DNA from: Thermoanaerobaculia bacterium
GTDB taxonomy: Bacteria; Acidobacteriota; Thermoanaerobaculia; Multivoradales; J023
Assembly: GCA_030431255.1 (NCBI GenBank)
Contig: JAUIJL010000001.1
Location: 186,001-250,000, forward strand
Length of the DNA stretch: 64,000 nt
Reading direction: 5' to 3'
Shown here one piece after another: positions 43,929-52,119 of this stretch. The notes beneath the pieces were generated by a model. It was not told the DNA's origin. It did no database searches and saw nothing but the letters and a program-made list of their open reading frames with translations. Positions within the stretch are counted from its first letter, which is position 1. Each line of letters begins with the position of its first letter. A program made the translations under genes and the position numbers.

Positions 43929-44707
43929 CCGTGCCCTCCGGTCAGTCGCCGGGTGAGGAAGGCGCGGGCAAAGCTCAAATCCCGCTCCACGGTGGCGTGT
44001 GAGACCCCGAGCACCTCGGCGACCTCGTCGATGGTCAAGCCGGCGAAGGAACGCATCTCAATCACTTTCACCTTGCGCTCGTCGACCTTGGCCAGCTGCT
44101 CCAGGGCTTGGTCGAGGGCGATCAAATCCACCGTGGTGTCGAGGCCCTCGTGGCCCACCAAGGCTTCGTCCAGCTCCAGGGGAGCCATGCCGCCGCCCCG
44201 TTTGTCGGCATTGCGCTCGCGGGCAAAATCCACCAACACCCGGCGCATGAGCCGGGCGGCCACGCTGTAGAAATGCACCCGATCCTGCCAATCCAGCTCG
44301 AGGTCGATGAGCTTGAGGTACGCCTCATGCACCAACGCGGTGGTCTGCAACACATGCCCCGCGCGCTCACCTCGCATGAACCCACGGGCCAGGCGCCGCA
44401 GCTCGTTATAGACCACCGGCGCCAGCTGCTCGAGGGCCTGGTCGTCCCCTCGACGCCAATCGAGCAGCAGCTGAGTGACGGGCAAATCGGTGCTCGATCC
44501 GGCGGCGGCAGGCATGGCTTCGGTGGGAACGAAGTCGGAATCCGCGTCCGGCTCCGGCGCCTCGGAGCCTTTGGGGGAGTCGTTTCGAAAAGTCCCGGAT
44601 CGGCTGTCTTTGGCCATGAAATCAGCGCGGGGGCAAGAGGCGAAAGGATTCGTCAGAGGGCGATTCGTAGGATTCTGTAAGGCATCGTAGCATGGGGATG
44701 CGTGCAT
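43925..44707 (-). CDS. ECF-like sigma factor paired with Ser/Thr kinase
   Basis: A 260-residue protein. Start at ATG 44707 because AAGGAGG lies seven bases before it; an ATG at 44617 (MAKDSRSG) lacks such a site. Residues 1-75 are an unstructured, acidic lead. Region 2 (about 80-160) reads VTQLLLDWRRGDDQALEQLAPVVYNELRRLAR, and contains the HEAYLKLID and VDFARERNADKRGGG blocks that mark the acidobacterial/planctomycete group found beside kinases. Region 4 (about 195-255) ends TIDEVAEVLGVSHATVERDL, the -35-binding helix. It is coupled to the TPR kinase gene by a four-base overlap. Activation by phosphorylation is likely by analogy. Confidence 0.93.
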   Translation of the reverse strand: MHASPCYDALQNPTNRPLTNPFASCPRADFMAKDSRSGTFRNDSPKGSEAPEPDADSDFVPTEAMPAAAGSSTDLPVTQLLLDWRRGDDQALEQLAPVVYNELRRLARGFMRGERAGHVLQTTALVHEAYLKLIDLELDWQDRVHFYSVAARLMRRVLVDFARERNADKRGGGMAPLELDEALVGHEGLDTTVDLIALDQALEQLAKVDERKVKVIEMRSFAGLTIDEVAEVLGVSHATVERDLSFARAFLTRRLTGGHG

Positions 44708-44816
44708 CGGCGGGCCTCCTTCGGGCGGGGAGCGGAATCACGGGGGGCGCTCGGATTCAACTGCGAGCGGTCTTGCCGGGTAGGCGGAATCTGATCCCGA
44801 ATTCCCTCATTGGACC

Positions 44817-45965
44817 CTAATCCGGATCCGCCAGGGTGGCCCAAAAATGGAAGCTGGCCAGACTGCGGTGAGGCGCAAAGGGAGCCATGAGCTCCATGGT
44901 TTGCTCACGGTTCGGACGGGCGGGCAGGTCGTAAAAACGTTGAAGGGCCCGGGCGAGGGCCGCGTCGCCCAGGGGCACCCGGTCGGCGAAGCCCAAGGCG
45001 CGCATCAGCAAATAGTTGACCGACCAAGCGCCGAAGCCGCGGATGGCCAAGAGATGCGCTTCCGCTTCGGCTTCCGGCAGGCTTCGCCAATGCTCGAGAT
45101 CGGCTTTGGCGGGCTCGGTGGTCGGCAGCGACTCGGAAGCCGTCTCAGTGGAAGGCGGCTGAGCCATGGCGGCGATGCCGGACAGGTACTCCGACTTGCG
45201 GCGGGTGAGGCCGTGACGAAAGAGCTCGTCGACCTCCGCCTCCGCGATGGTTTGGGCAGAGGGCGAGCAGATCAGACCGGCCGCGGGCGTGCCGAAGCGT
45301 TCCGTCAGCCGTCGGCGGATGGAGAAGGCCGCCGCCAAGCTCACTTGCTGACCGGCCACCACCCAGAGCGCGGCATCGAAGCAGGAACCGGTTTGGGGCA
45401 GGGTCAAGCCGTGCCGTCCGTGGATCAGCCGAGCATCGGACTCTCGGGCCACCCTTCGTTCGAAGTCCCTCGGATCCAAATGCAGTCCAAGCCAGCGGAT
45501 CACCAGCTCGTGGGCATGGCCGGCGGTCAGCGGATCGGCTCGGTTTTGCTCGTCCGCGGTGTGAACCGTGATCTCGGCCCGGTCGACGCCCATCTCCGCG
45601 TCGACCCTGAGCGGGCCGACAGGCGAAAGGGTGGACCAAGATATCCGACGACCCTGGACCTTCTCGCTGAGGCTGGAGGGATCTCGTCCCCAATAGGTGA
45701 GGAGGTTCTCTTGCAGGAGCCAGTCTGGCAGCTCCAACTGGAACCTGCCGGCGCCGAGCAAGGCCCGATAGTCCTGGGGCGAGATGAAGTAGGCGCTCCG
45801 AAAGCATTGGTCGAGGGCCTCGGCGTCCTCGAATCCCGCTTCCGTGGCGATCAAATCGACGGCATCTCGGGTTTCCAGCAGCCGACGACGGACCGATGTC
45901 AGATTGGACGGCCTTGGCTCAGCAGGCACGGGATCAGTCGGACCCCGGTCGATCGGAAATCTCAT
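44817..45965 (-). CDS. AlkA-type DNA-3-methyladenine glycosylase with partial AraC helix-turn-helix
   Basis: A 382-residue base-excision repair enzyme that removes alkylated purines. Residues about 26-68 match only the second helix-turn-helix of an AraC domain (RRRLLETRDAVDLIATEAGF, then FRSAYFISPQDYRALLG). The Ada zinc/methyl-acceptor domain and first half of AraC, usual in Ada-AlkA fusions, are absent. The AlkA N-terminal beta domain follows (about 80-195), then the HhH-GPD domain: the hairpin is IRGFGAWSVNYLLMRALGFADRVPLGDAAL, with hairpin LLAIRGFGAWSV and catalytic Asp in PLGDAAL. It overlaps the end of the FHA gene by 32 bases, making it third in the kinase-FHA-alkA operon. Confidence 0.88.
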   Translation of the reverse strand: MRFPIDRGPTDPVPAEPRPSNLTSVRRRLLETRDAVDLIATEAGFEDAEALDQCFRSAYFISPQDYRALLGAGRFQLELPDWLLQENLLTYWGRDPSSLSEKVQGRRISWSTLSPVGPLRVDAEMGVDRAEITVHTADEQNRADPLTAGHAHELVIRWLGLHLDPRDFERRVARESDARLIHGRHGLTLPQTGSCFDAALWVVAGQQVSLAAAFSIRRRLTERFGTPAAGLICSPSAQTIAEAEVDELFRHGLTRRKSEYLSGIAAMAQPPSTETASESLPTTEPAKADLEHWRSLPEAEAEAHLLAIRGFGAWSVNYLLMRALGFADRVPLGDAALARALQRFYDLPARPNREQTMELMAPFAPHRSLASFHFWATLADPD

Positions 45966-46512
45966 CGCCTTCGAGGCGGAAGATCAACACCGACTCACCC
46001 ACGTGGATCTCGTCGCCGGGCAAGAGCTCGCTGTAGCGCACATCGTGGCCGTTGAGGCGGGTGCCGTTGCGGGAGCCCAGGTCTTTGACGAAGAATTCAT
46101 GGCCCACCACATCCAATTGAAAATGGCGGCTCGATACCGACGGGTCGTCGAGTCGAACGTCGCCGTCGTCACGGCCGAATACCGTGCGCGCCGCGGTGAT
46201 CGGGATGCGTTCGAATCCGGGCGGCGCGCCGAGCACCAAGAAATACGGCTTGGCCTGAATCTGGAGCTGGGGGGCCTGGGGCGCACGGTGCAGCACCCAC
46301 GTATTGGAGCCGCTGTCCGCATCTCCCGCTTCGAGGATCGAGTCGATCATCGCCCCGGGTTGGAAGAGGGTCGTGGCGCCCCCTTGGGACACGGATCGGG
46401 CCAGATTCTCCAATCCACCCTTCCGTCGGGTGCTGAAGCCGTCGGGCTCTGAGTCGGATTCCCGGGTCGCGCCTTCAGGATGATCGGAATCGGTGCGTCG
46501 TTTGTCGCTCAT
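45934..46512 (-). CDS. FHA-domain protein
   Basis: A 192-residue cytoplasmic protein. Residues 1-85 are polar and low-complexity with several Thr/Ser (TTLFQPGA), likely kinase targets. The FHA domain (about 90-180) has GRDDGDVRLDDPSVSSRHFQL (GR...SR-H, phospho-Thr binding), FVKDLGSRNGTRLNG and LLPGDEIHVGESVLIF. FHA domains bind phosphothreonine peptides. Its start overlaps the kinase stop by four bases (46509-46512), so it is almost certainly the kinase's substrate or reader. Its 3' end overlaps the glycosylase gene. Confidence 0.95.
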   Translation of the reverse strand: MSDKRRTDSDHPEGATRESDSEPDGFSTRRKGGLENLARSVSQGGATTLFQPGAMIDSILEAGDADSGSNTWVLHRAPQAPQLQIQAKPYFLVLGAPPGFERIPITAARTVFGRDDGDVRLDDPSVSSRHFQLDVVGHEFFVKDLGSRNGTRLNGHDVRYSELLPGDEIHVGESVLIFRLEGDEISDRPGSD

Positions 46513-48602
46513 GGCTTCTTCCAGGAGAGCTGAAGTCTTTTCGAGTTGTCGCGTTGGACCTCTATCCAGAGAGTCTTCGGTCGACCCGCTTGGAAGCTCT
46601 CGGTAATTTTCCCATAGGCTTCCAATTTGGTGGACAAACCGGAGATATGAGCCTCGATCTTACGCTCTCCGGCGGGCACGTTGATCTCGAATTCGTAGCT
46701 CTGGCCCACCAAGCGGCGCATCCAGCTGCCCCCTTCGAGGCGCCGGGTCTTGACCTCTCGACCATCCACCCAAATGGTGATGTAGGCGAGCTTCCAACGC
46801 TTCTCCAAGGCGATGGTCAAGGGTACCTTGGGCGGTGGGCTGCGCTTTGGACCCTGCTTCTCGGCGCTCGCGACCTGGGCGGTAGGCTCTGTTGAGGCCG
46901 GGGGAGCGGTGCGCGAAGGCTCCGATTCAGCCGGCGGGGCCGTGCTCGGGTCCATCGCAAGCCCGCCGGACTCTTCGGCGGGACGGTCGTTGGTGATCGA
47001 CGCGAGGGGGTCCTCTTCAACGGGATCAGGCCCGGGATCGGGTCTGGGATGTCCCCGCCAATTCGAGGGATACATGTTGACCTGAAGGGGCTGCAGCTCC
47101 GGGTCACCCTTTATCGGCCGGGTTGAGACGGGCAGCTCTGGATCTTCGGAGGAGCCTGGGGCGACCCCGGAAGCGGGGCCGGCTGCGGGCGCTTCGGTCG
47201 AGCCCGTTCCGGTCGGCTCGGGCTCCTGGACCTCTGCAATCGGGCCGTCCGAGAGACCTCCCCCTGAAAGATCCGGGCGACCCTCCAGGCCTTCTTCATC
47301 GACGTTTCCTAAGAGCGAGCTCGGCGAAGTGTCCGCCTCGGTGCCGCCTTCGGAGACGTTCTCGGCGTGATTTCCGCGGGCGTCACGGTTGGCCATCCAT
47401 CGTTCCGCGGAATCCGCGGCGCTGTCCATCAGGCCGGCAACCTGTCGCTCGAAGATGCCCAGGTTTCGGGTCAGCGTGCTCAGCTCCGGTCGATTCGGAG
47501 GCTCCAGCCAGAGGTGCGCAGCGGCAAAACCCAATAGAACGAAAACCAGGGCCGCGGCGAGCCGGCGCAAGAAGAGGGCCCCTCGACGGGGTCGCGCCTC
47601 GGTAGGGGGGAGGGAAAGGAAGTCGCTGTCGGAACCCTCGGCCAGGTCGACCGTGCCACCCCCCCTGCCGTTGATGGCCCCCGGATCCCCGGAGTCGGGA
47701 ATGCCGGCCGGCAGGGTCAGCTCCTTGGTGGACGGGCGAGCCCGCCGCTTGTCGACGGCGGTGTCGGCCGCCAGGTCGTCCAAGGCCTCGGCCATCTCCG
47801 CTCCGGTCGCGAATCGATCCCCGGGCTCCTTGGCCAGGGCTCGGTCGAGCAAGCCTTGCAGGGCCGGCGGCGCTTGGGGGTTGTAGATGCCCACCGGGCG
47901 TGGGTCCACGTTGACGATTTTGAAGGTGATGCCGGCCAAGGAATCGGCGGCGAAGGCGGGCCGTCCGGCGAGACTCTCGTAAAGCACGACCCCGAGTGCG
48001 AAGAGGTCGGTCCGGCCGTCCACGGGCTCGGCCTTGACCTGCTCCGGAGACATGTAATTCGGGCTGCCCAGCACCTGGCCGGTGAGGGTCAAGGAGCTGG
48101 AGACCAATTTGGCGACCCCGAAGTCGGCGATTTTGGGCCTTAGGTCGTCCCGGCGCAGAAGCAGGTTGGCGGGTTTGATGTCCCGGTGCACCACTCCTTG
48201 GCGGTGAGCGTAGTCCAACGCTCGGGCCACCCGTGCGGTCAATGTCAGGGCTTGGTGCAGCTCCAAGGGACCGTCTCGCCGCAGGCGGGAGCGGAGAGAC
48301 TCACCGTCCACCCACTCCATGGCGATGAACGGCCAGCCCGTGGCCTGGTCGGTGTCCGCATCGTGGATGGTCACGATATCCGGGTGGTTGAGGCGACCGG
48401 CGGCCAGGGCCTCGTGCACGAAACGACGGCGCATGTCCTGGATCTCGTCGTCCAAACCCAGGCGGTGGGCCGACATCACCTTGAGGGCGATCTTGCGGTC
48501 GAATTTCGGATCCACCGCCAAATAGACATCGCCCATGGAGCCCCGCCCCAACAGACTGAGGATGCGGTAGCGGTCCAGCATTTCTGGATGGTCGGGCGGC
48601 AT
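46509..48602 (-). CDS. Transmembrane Ser/Thr protein kinase
   Basis: About 697 residues from ATG 48602; a GTG at 48665 is possible but lies in a palindromic repeat. The kinase domain (about 10-275) is complete: Gly loop LLGRGSMGDVYLA, Lys41 (IALKVMS), HRDIKPANLL with D141, ADFGVAK with D160, and APE-like MSPEQV. A Pro/Gly linker leads to one helix (about 345-365: LAAALVFVLLGFAAAHLWL). The external part is Pro/Glu/Ser-rich (about 370-590) and ends in a beta domain (about 595-697) with YITIWVDGREVKTRRLEGG, which may sense a ligand. It heads an operon with FHA and alkA-type genes through a four-base overlap. Confidence 0.93.
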   Translation of the reverse strand: MPPDHPEMLDRYRILSLLGRGSMGDVYLAVDPKFDRKIALKVMSAHRLGLDDEIQDMRRRFVHEALAAGRLNHPDIVTIHDADTDQATGWPFIAMEWVDGESLRSRLRRDGPLELHQALTLTARVARALDYAHRQGVVHRDIKPANLLLRRDDLRPKIADFGVAKLVSSSLTLTGQVLGSPNYMSPEQVKAEPVDGRTDLFALGVVLYESLAGRPAFAADSLAGITFKIVNVDPRPVGIYNPQAPPALQGLLDRALAKEPGDRFATGAEMAEALDDLAADTAVDKRRARPSTKELTLPAGIPDSGDPGAINGRGGGTVDLAEGSDSDFLSLPPTEARPRRGALFLRRLAAALVFVLLGFAAAHLWLEPPNRPELSTLTRNLGIFERQVAGLMDSAADSAERWMANRDARGNHAENVSEGGTEADTSPSSLLGNVDEEGLEGRPDLSGGGLSDGPIAEVQEPEPTGTGSTEAPAAGPASGVAPGSSEDPELPVSTRPIKGDPELQPLQVNMYPSNWRGHPRPDPGPDPVEEDPLASITNDRPAEESGGLAMDPSTAPPAESEPSRTAPPASTEPTAQVASAEKQGPKRSPPPKVPLTIALEKRWKLAYITIWVDGREVKTRRLEGGSWMRRLVGQSYEFEINVPAGERKIEAHISGLSTKLEAYGKITESFQAGRPKTLWIEVQRDNSKRLQLSWKKP

Positions 48603-48672
48603 GGCACGACATTGTATCTGGACCGCCGGCTGGACGGTCGATGGATTTTGCTCTGAGACCCTCACCCCCCAA

Positions 48673-48699
48673 CCCCCTCTCCCGCGGCGGGAGAGGGGG
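48673..48699. repeat. 27-base palindrome in a CCCTCACCCC-type intergenic repeat
   Basis: CCCCCTCTCCCGC (48673-48685) pairs perfectly with GCGGGAGAGGGGG (48687-48699) around one G, inside CCCTCACCCCCCAACCCCC. I know this as a widely dispersed intergenic repeat in high-GC bacteria. It lies between the winged-helix/TPR gene's end and the kinase start, and could also act as a terminator or attenuator for the minus-strand genes. Confidence 0.7.
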
Positions 48700-48793
48700 A
48701 GCCGGAGGGCACGCCCACTTGATGGGTGTATCAGGAACTTATCCTACGCCCGATCGGTTCAAAATCACCCTCAATCCGCGCGAGTGGAGATGT

Positions 48794-50773
48794 CTAAGGC
48801 AAGGGTTGGAGGGGCGCTGGTGCTCCGGAATCCACGCGATCCAGGCCCATACGTTCCAGCAGATCTTGAAAGCGTGGCTCGTCGCGCAAGACATCGAGCC
48901 TCGGGTCCACCGCCACGGACACCAGGTCCGATTCCCGGGCATCGTAAGCCAGCTCCAGCCAATGGAGGGCTGGAGCTGCTTGGCCTAGGGCGGCGAAATC
49001 CAAGGCCAAGTTGAACGGCGATTGTCCGCTTGCCGCCAAACGGCGCTCGGGATCCTGTACGGAGATCCGCAGCAGGCCTTCGATGCCTTCTCGGCTCGCG
49101 AGCTCCTGGAGAAAAGCGATTTGATCGATGTAGTCCCCTTCGAGCTCGACGACCCGCAAAAAGTCGGAGGCCGCGTCGACATGCCCCTGCCGGATGTGGA
49201 CCCATTTGAGGGTGTCCCAACCGAGCAAGAAGGACGGCGCGAGCTCGATCGCCCGTCGACATCGAGCATCGGCCCGATCGAAATCGCGGGCGTAGAACCA
49301 CCGCCAACACACCTGGGCATTGACCGTCGACGAGAGGGGGTCCAGGTCGAGGGCCCGGTGAGCGAGCTCGAGAGCGCGCTCTTGCCGTCCGAGGTTGGAT
49401 TCGAAGGCGGCGGCGAAGAGCAAGGTATAGGGAGAGCCGGGGTCCAGCTCGAGCGCCCGTTGGAATAAAGGCTCGGCGGCGTCGAAATTCCAGAGATGGA
49501 GCTCGTGCACCAGGGCCGAGACCAACGTGCCTCGGGCGGAGTCGGGATCGATCGACAGGGCTCGGTCGGCGAAATCACGGGCCTGATCGAAAGCCTGCGA
49601 AGCGTCCGCGAAGTCGAACGTCGCCATCAGCACCCAAGCCAAGGCCGAGCCCGCGTAAGCCTCCGCAAGTTGGGGATCTTCCCGGACCGCCTCGTCAAAG
49701 GATCTCAACGCGATGCGAAGATCGTTTTCCCCGAGCTGTTGCAGAAAATGCTGACCTTCCAAATAGAGCTCATGGCTTCGGCCCTTGGCCGCCTGGGACT
49801 CGCCGGTCATCTCCAGCTCGAGGGCCAGCTTCTGGGCCACGTGCTCCGCGATCTCCCGCTCAAAAGTGAGCAAATCCCCGATTTCCCGCTCGAAGGTCCG
49901 GCTCCACATCTGGTGCTGACGCTCCGTGGCCACCAGTGCCACGTGGATGCGCAGCCGCTCCCGCTCCTGCTGCACCGAGCCTTCGAGCACGAAATCCACG
50001 TCCAGCTGCCGAGCGACCGTCGCTAAATCGAAGGCTCCGTCGCGGAAACCTTGGACCGAAGCCCGAGCGATCACCTGAAGCTGCTCAGGCGCCAACCGAC
50101 CCAACCGCACAATCAGCTCGTCGGTCACCGCGTCGCCGAGAAACGCCCGGTTGGGGTCCGGGGTGCGGGTGGCAAACGGCAGGACCGCAAGACGAACAAC
50201 TGACGACTCCGCGGACACCGGCACAGGCTCCCTGGGAGTGGAGCCCGCGAGCCGACCGCTGAGCAGGTCGAAGACGCTGACCAGGATCGCGACCAACCCA
50301 AGAGCGGCGATCCCCCAAGCCCACATCGGAGTGCGCGGTGAATCACCCTGAACCCTTGGATCTTGGATTTCGGCGGACTCTCCCGACTGGTAGGCGTCCG
50401 CCGAATCGTCCGCACCGTCCGCCGTGGGCTGTGCCTTCGCCACCGTCGACTCGTCCCCAACCACCTCCACCGGCGCAATGAATCGATATCCCCGTCGAGG
50501 CACCGTCACCACAAACCGAGGATTCGACGCCGAATCCCCCAACACCTCCCGCAACCGCCGGACCGCCGCATTGATGCCACCGTCGACATCCACATGGTGA
50601 TCCTCCGGCCACAACCGTTGCCGTAGTGTTCCCCGGTCCACCACCTCGCCGGGTCGCTCCAACAAAGCCTCCAACACCAACAGCGGCTGCTCCTGAATCG
50701 GCAGCGTCCGTCCTTGGCGACGTAGCTCCGACGCCTTGGCGTCGAGCTCGAAAAGGCCGAATCGGTAGATCAG
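48794..50773 (-). CDS. Winged-helix DNA-binding / TPR transmembrane regulator (CadC-like)
   Basis: About 659 residues. Residues 1-95 form an OmpR/PhoB-type winged helix: LIYRFGLFELDAKASELRRQG is the leading beta sheet, LLVLEALLERPGEVVDRGTLRQRLWP the helices, and RFVVTVPRRGYRFIAPV the wing. A linker leads to a membrane helix (about 150-170). Then comes a TolB/FlgO-like alpha/beta domain (RLAVLPFATRT, DELIVRLGRL, VDFVLEGSVQ; about 195-330), then TPRs to the end. The first standard start codon, TTG 50680, would delete the sheet. The only candidate for the full domain is CTG 50773, with GGAG seven bases upstream. It probably regulates nearby genes from the membrane, as CadC does. Confidence 0.85.
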   Translation of the reverse strand: MIYRFGLFELDAKASELRRQGRTLPIQEQPLLVLEALLERPGEVVDRGTLRQRLWPEDHHVDVDGGINAAVRRLREVLGDSASNPRFVVTVPRRGYRFIAPVEVVGDESTVAKAQPTADGADDSADAYQSGESAEIQDPRVQGDSPRTPMWAWGIAALGLVAILVSVFDLLSGRLAGSTPREPVPVSAESSVVRLAVLPFATRTPDPNRAFLGDAVTDELIVRLGRLAPEQLQVIARASVQGFRDGAFDLATVARQLDVDFVLEGSVQQERERLRIHVALVATERQHQMWSRTFEREIGDLLTFEREIAEHVAQKLALELEMTGESQAAKGRSHELYLEGQHFLQQLGENDLRIALRSFDEAVREDPQLAEAYAGSALAWVLMATFDFADASQAFDQARDFADRALSIDPDSARGTLVSALVHELHLWNFDAAEPLFQRALELDPGSPYTLLFAAAFESNLGRQERALELAHRALDLDPLSSTVNAQVCWRWFYARDFDRADARCRRAIELAPSFLLGWDTLKWVHIRQGHVDAASDFLRVVELEGDYIDQIAFLQELASREGIEGLLRISVQDPERRLAASGQSPFNLALDFAALGQAAPALHWLELAYDARESDLVSVAVDPRLDVLRDEPRFQDLLERMGLDRVDSGAPAPLQPLP

Positions 50774-50780
50774 GGTCCGT

Positions 50781-50784
50781 CTCC
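50781..50784 (-). promoter_or_regulatory. Ribosome-binding site supporting a CTG start
   Basis: GGAG on the minus strand, seven bases before CTG 50773. The frame upstream is open to about 50876 but contains no ATG, GTG or TTG, so this spacing is the main support for CTG initiation. Confidence 0.45.
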
Positions 50785-51060
50785 GGGTGTTGGGTTGGGG
50801 ATGTGAGCAGAGTGGTTGTGCTGTCGGAATTACATCAGAGGAGAGGGGGGAGGCAAAGGGGCTGGGGCGTGTCGCTCATGTTTTGCCTCAGTTTGAAAGC
50901 CGATTCTTTGGCTTCTAAGGCGCGCTAAAGTGGTTTGGGCTCTTTCTCTCGTCAAGTGGGTTCAGGGTAATTCTCGCGCTGTAGAGGGAAAAGATGCCAA
51001 ATCTGAAAGAATGCTTTTCATGAGCTGTCTCTAACTTGTAGAAATAGGGAGTTGAAGTAA

Positions 51061-52119
51061 ATGCGAAAGAATCTCGTATCACTTCTCATATTTGCCATTT
51101 TGTTCTCTTGGATGAACTGGAGCTGTAGCAACAACTCAGGTAAGCAGGGAGAGAAGATCGAGCAGCCTAAGCGAACGCAACCTACTAAGGATCGACAATC
51201 CGTCCGAGTAGCTCAGAGGGATGACTCGGAAGTAGGTACAGCAGCACCAGTCACGGACAATTCTAAACATGCTTTGGTGCAGCTGCTGATATTTGGAATG
51301 ATGGCTTTCGAGATTGACGACTCAGCTGGAAGTCGTCGTGTTTGGGCTCTGGCGCCTAAGATTGGAGGCCCTGAACGGCATCGGGTGACCGCCTCGCGGG
51401 GCAAGTACAAGTACGACATGAGTTCGGGTGGCACCTATTCTTGGAAAAAGATCCGTCTTCCACTGAGAGGAACAGAGCTCAAGGTCGTTTTTAGCTCACC
51501 CCAGCCCGGATTGAAGGCCGATTTCAGCCCATTAGTTGGCCGATTTCCGGTGAGTAGGCTTGATGCCGAAAGAGCTAGTTGGATGTTGCGAGCTGACAAG
51601 ATCACAGCAGAAACACCGGTCCTAGATCGAAGGAAAGCCAAGTACAGATTTCTAGTCGATTCAGGTGAGCTTAAGACCTGCGGGCTAGTCCACGAAGGTG
51701 AGACTAGTTCCGTCTGTAAGGTCAGGGCTGGGAACGCTTTTCAAGCAATGAGTGAGTATATGGTAGTGCAGTGGAGAGTTCAGAAAGACACGAAAGTGAA
51801 GCTTCTCGTTGGAAGGACTATGCGTGAGATCGAGATCCATCCTACGGGCGATTCGCATAGCGGATACGCCAAGCTCTATGATATTGCATTCACGAACCTC
51901 CCAAGAGCAACGGGCCGAACGAAACGCACGAGACATATAGACGTGCTTCGGAAAAAGCTCTTTCGGGAAAGCGAAACCCAGTGGACCAACTTCTACTATG
52001 AGGACGCTGATTGTTACTCTGGAAAACAACCTGCCTGTATTTCTCGCTATCAAGGTTGGAACGGGTTGCCAAGTGGTGGAGACCGGCCTCTGTGTCCTTT
52101 TGTCGGAGTGGGACCTTGA
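51061..52119 (+). CDS. Putative lipoprotein, low-GC block
   Basis: A 352-residue protein with GGAG before the ATG. The N-terminus is a lipoprotein-like signal (LLIFAILFSWMNWSC, candidate lipidated Cys22). A Lys/Gln-rich linker is followed by a region of short strands (about 75-290: LVQLLIFGMMAFEID, KIRLPLRGTELKVVF, KYRFLVDSGELKTCG). Several cysteines near the end (ADCYSGKQPACIS, PLCPF) suggest disulfides. I recognise no family. Base composition is clearly lower in GC than the flanks. Its TGA stop overlaps the TTG start of the protease gene (52116-52119), so the two products are made in step and probably work together, for example as a chaperone, inhibitor or anchor for the protease. Confidence 0.75.
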   Translation: MRKNLVSLLIFAILFSWMNWSCSNNSGKQGEKIEQPKRTQPTKDRQSVRVAQRDDSEVGTAAPVTDNSKHALVQLLIFGMMAFEIDDSAGSRRVWALAPKIGGPERHRVTASRGKYKYDMSSGGTYSWKKIRLPLRGTELKVVFSSPQPGLKADFSPLVGRFPVSRLDAERASWMLRADKITAETPVLDRRKAKYRFLVDSGELKTCGLVHEGETSSVCKVRAGNAFQAMSEYMVVQWRVQKDTKVKLLVGRTMREIEIHPTGDSHSGYAKLYDIAFTNLPRATGRTKRTRHIDVLRKKLFRESETQWTNFYYEDADCYSGKQPACISRYQGWNGLPSGGDRPLCPFVGVGP

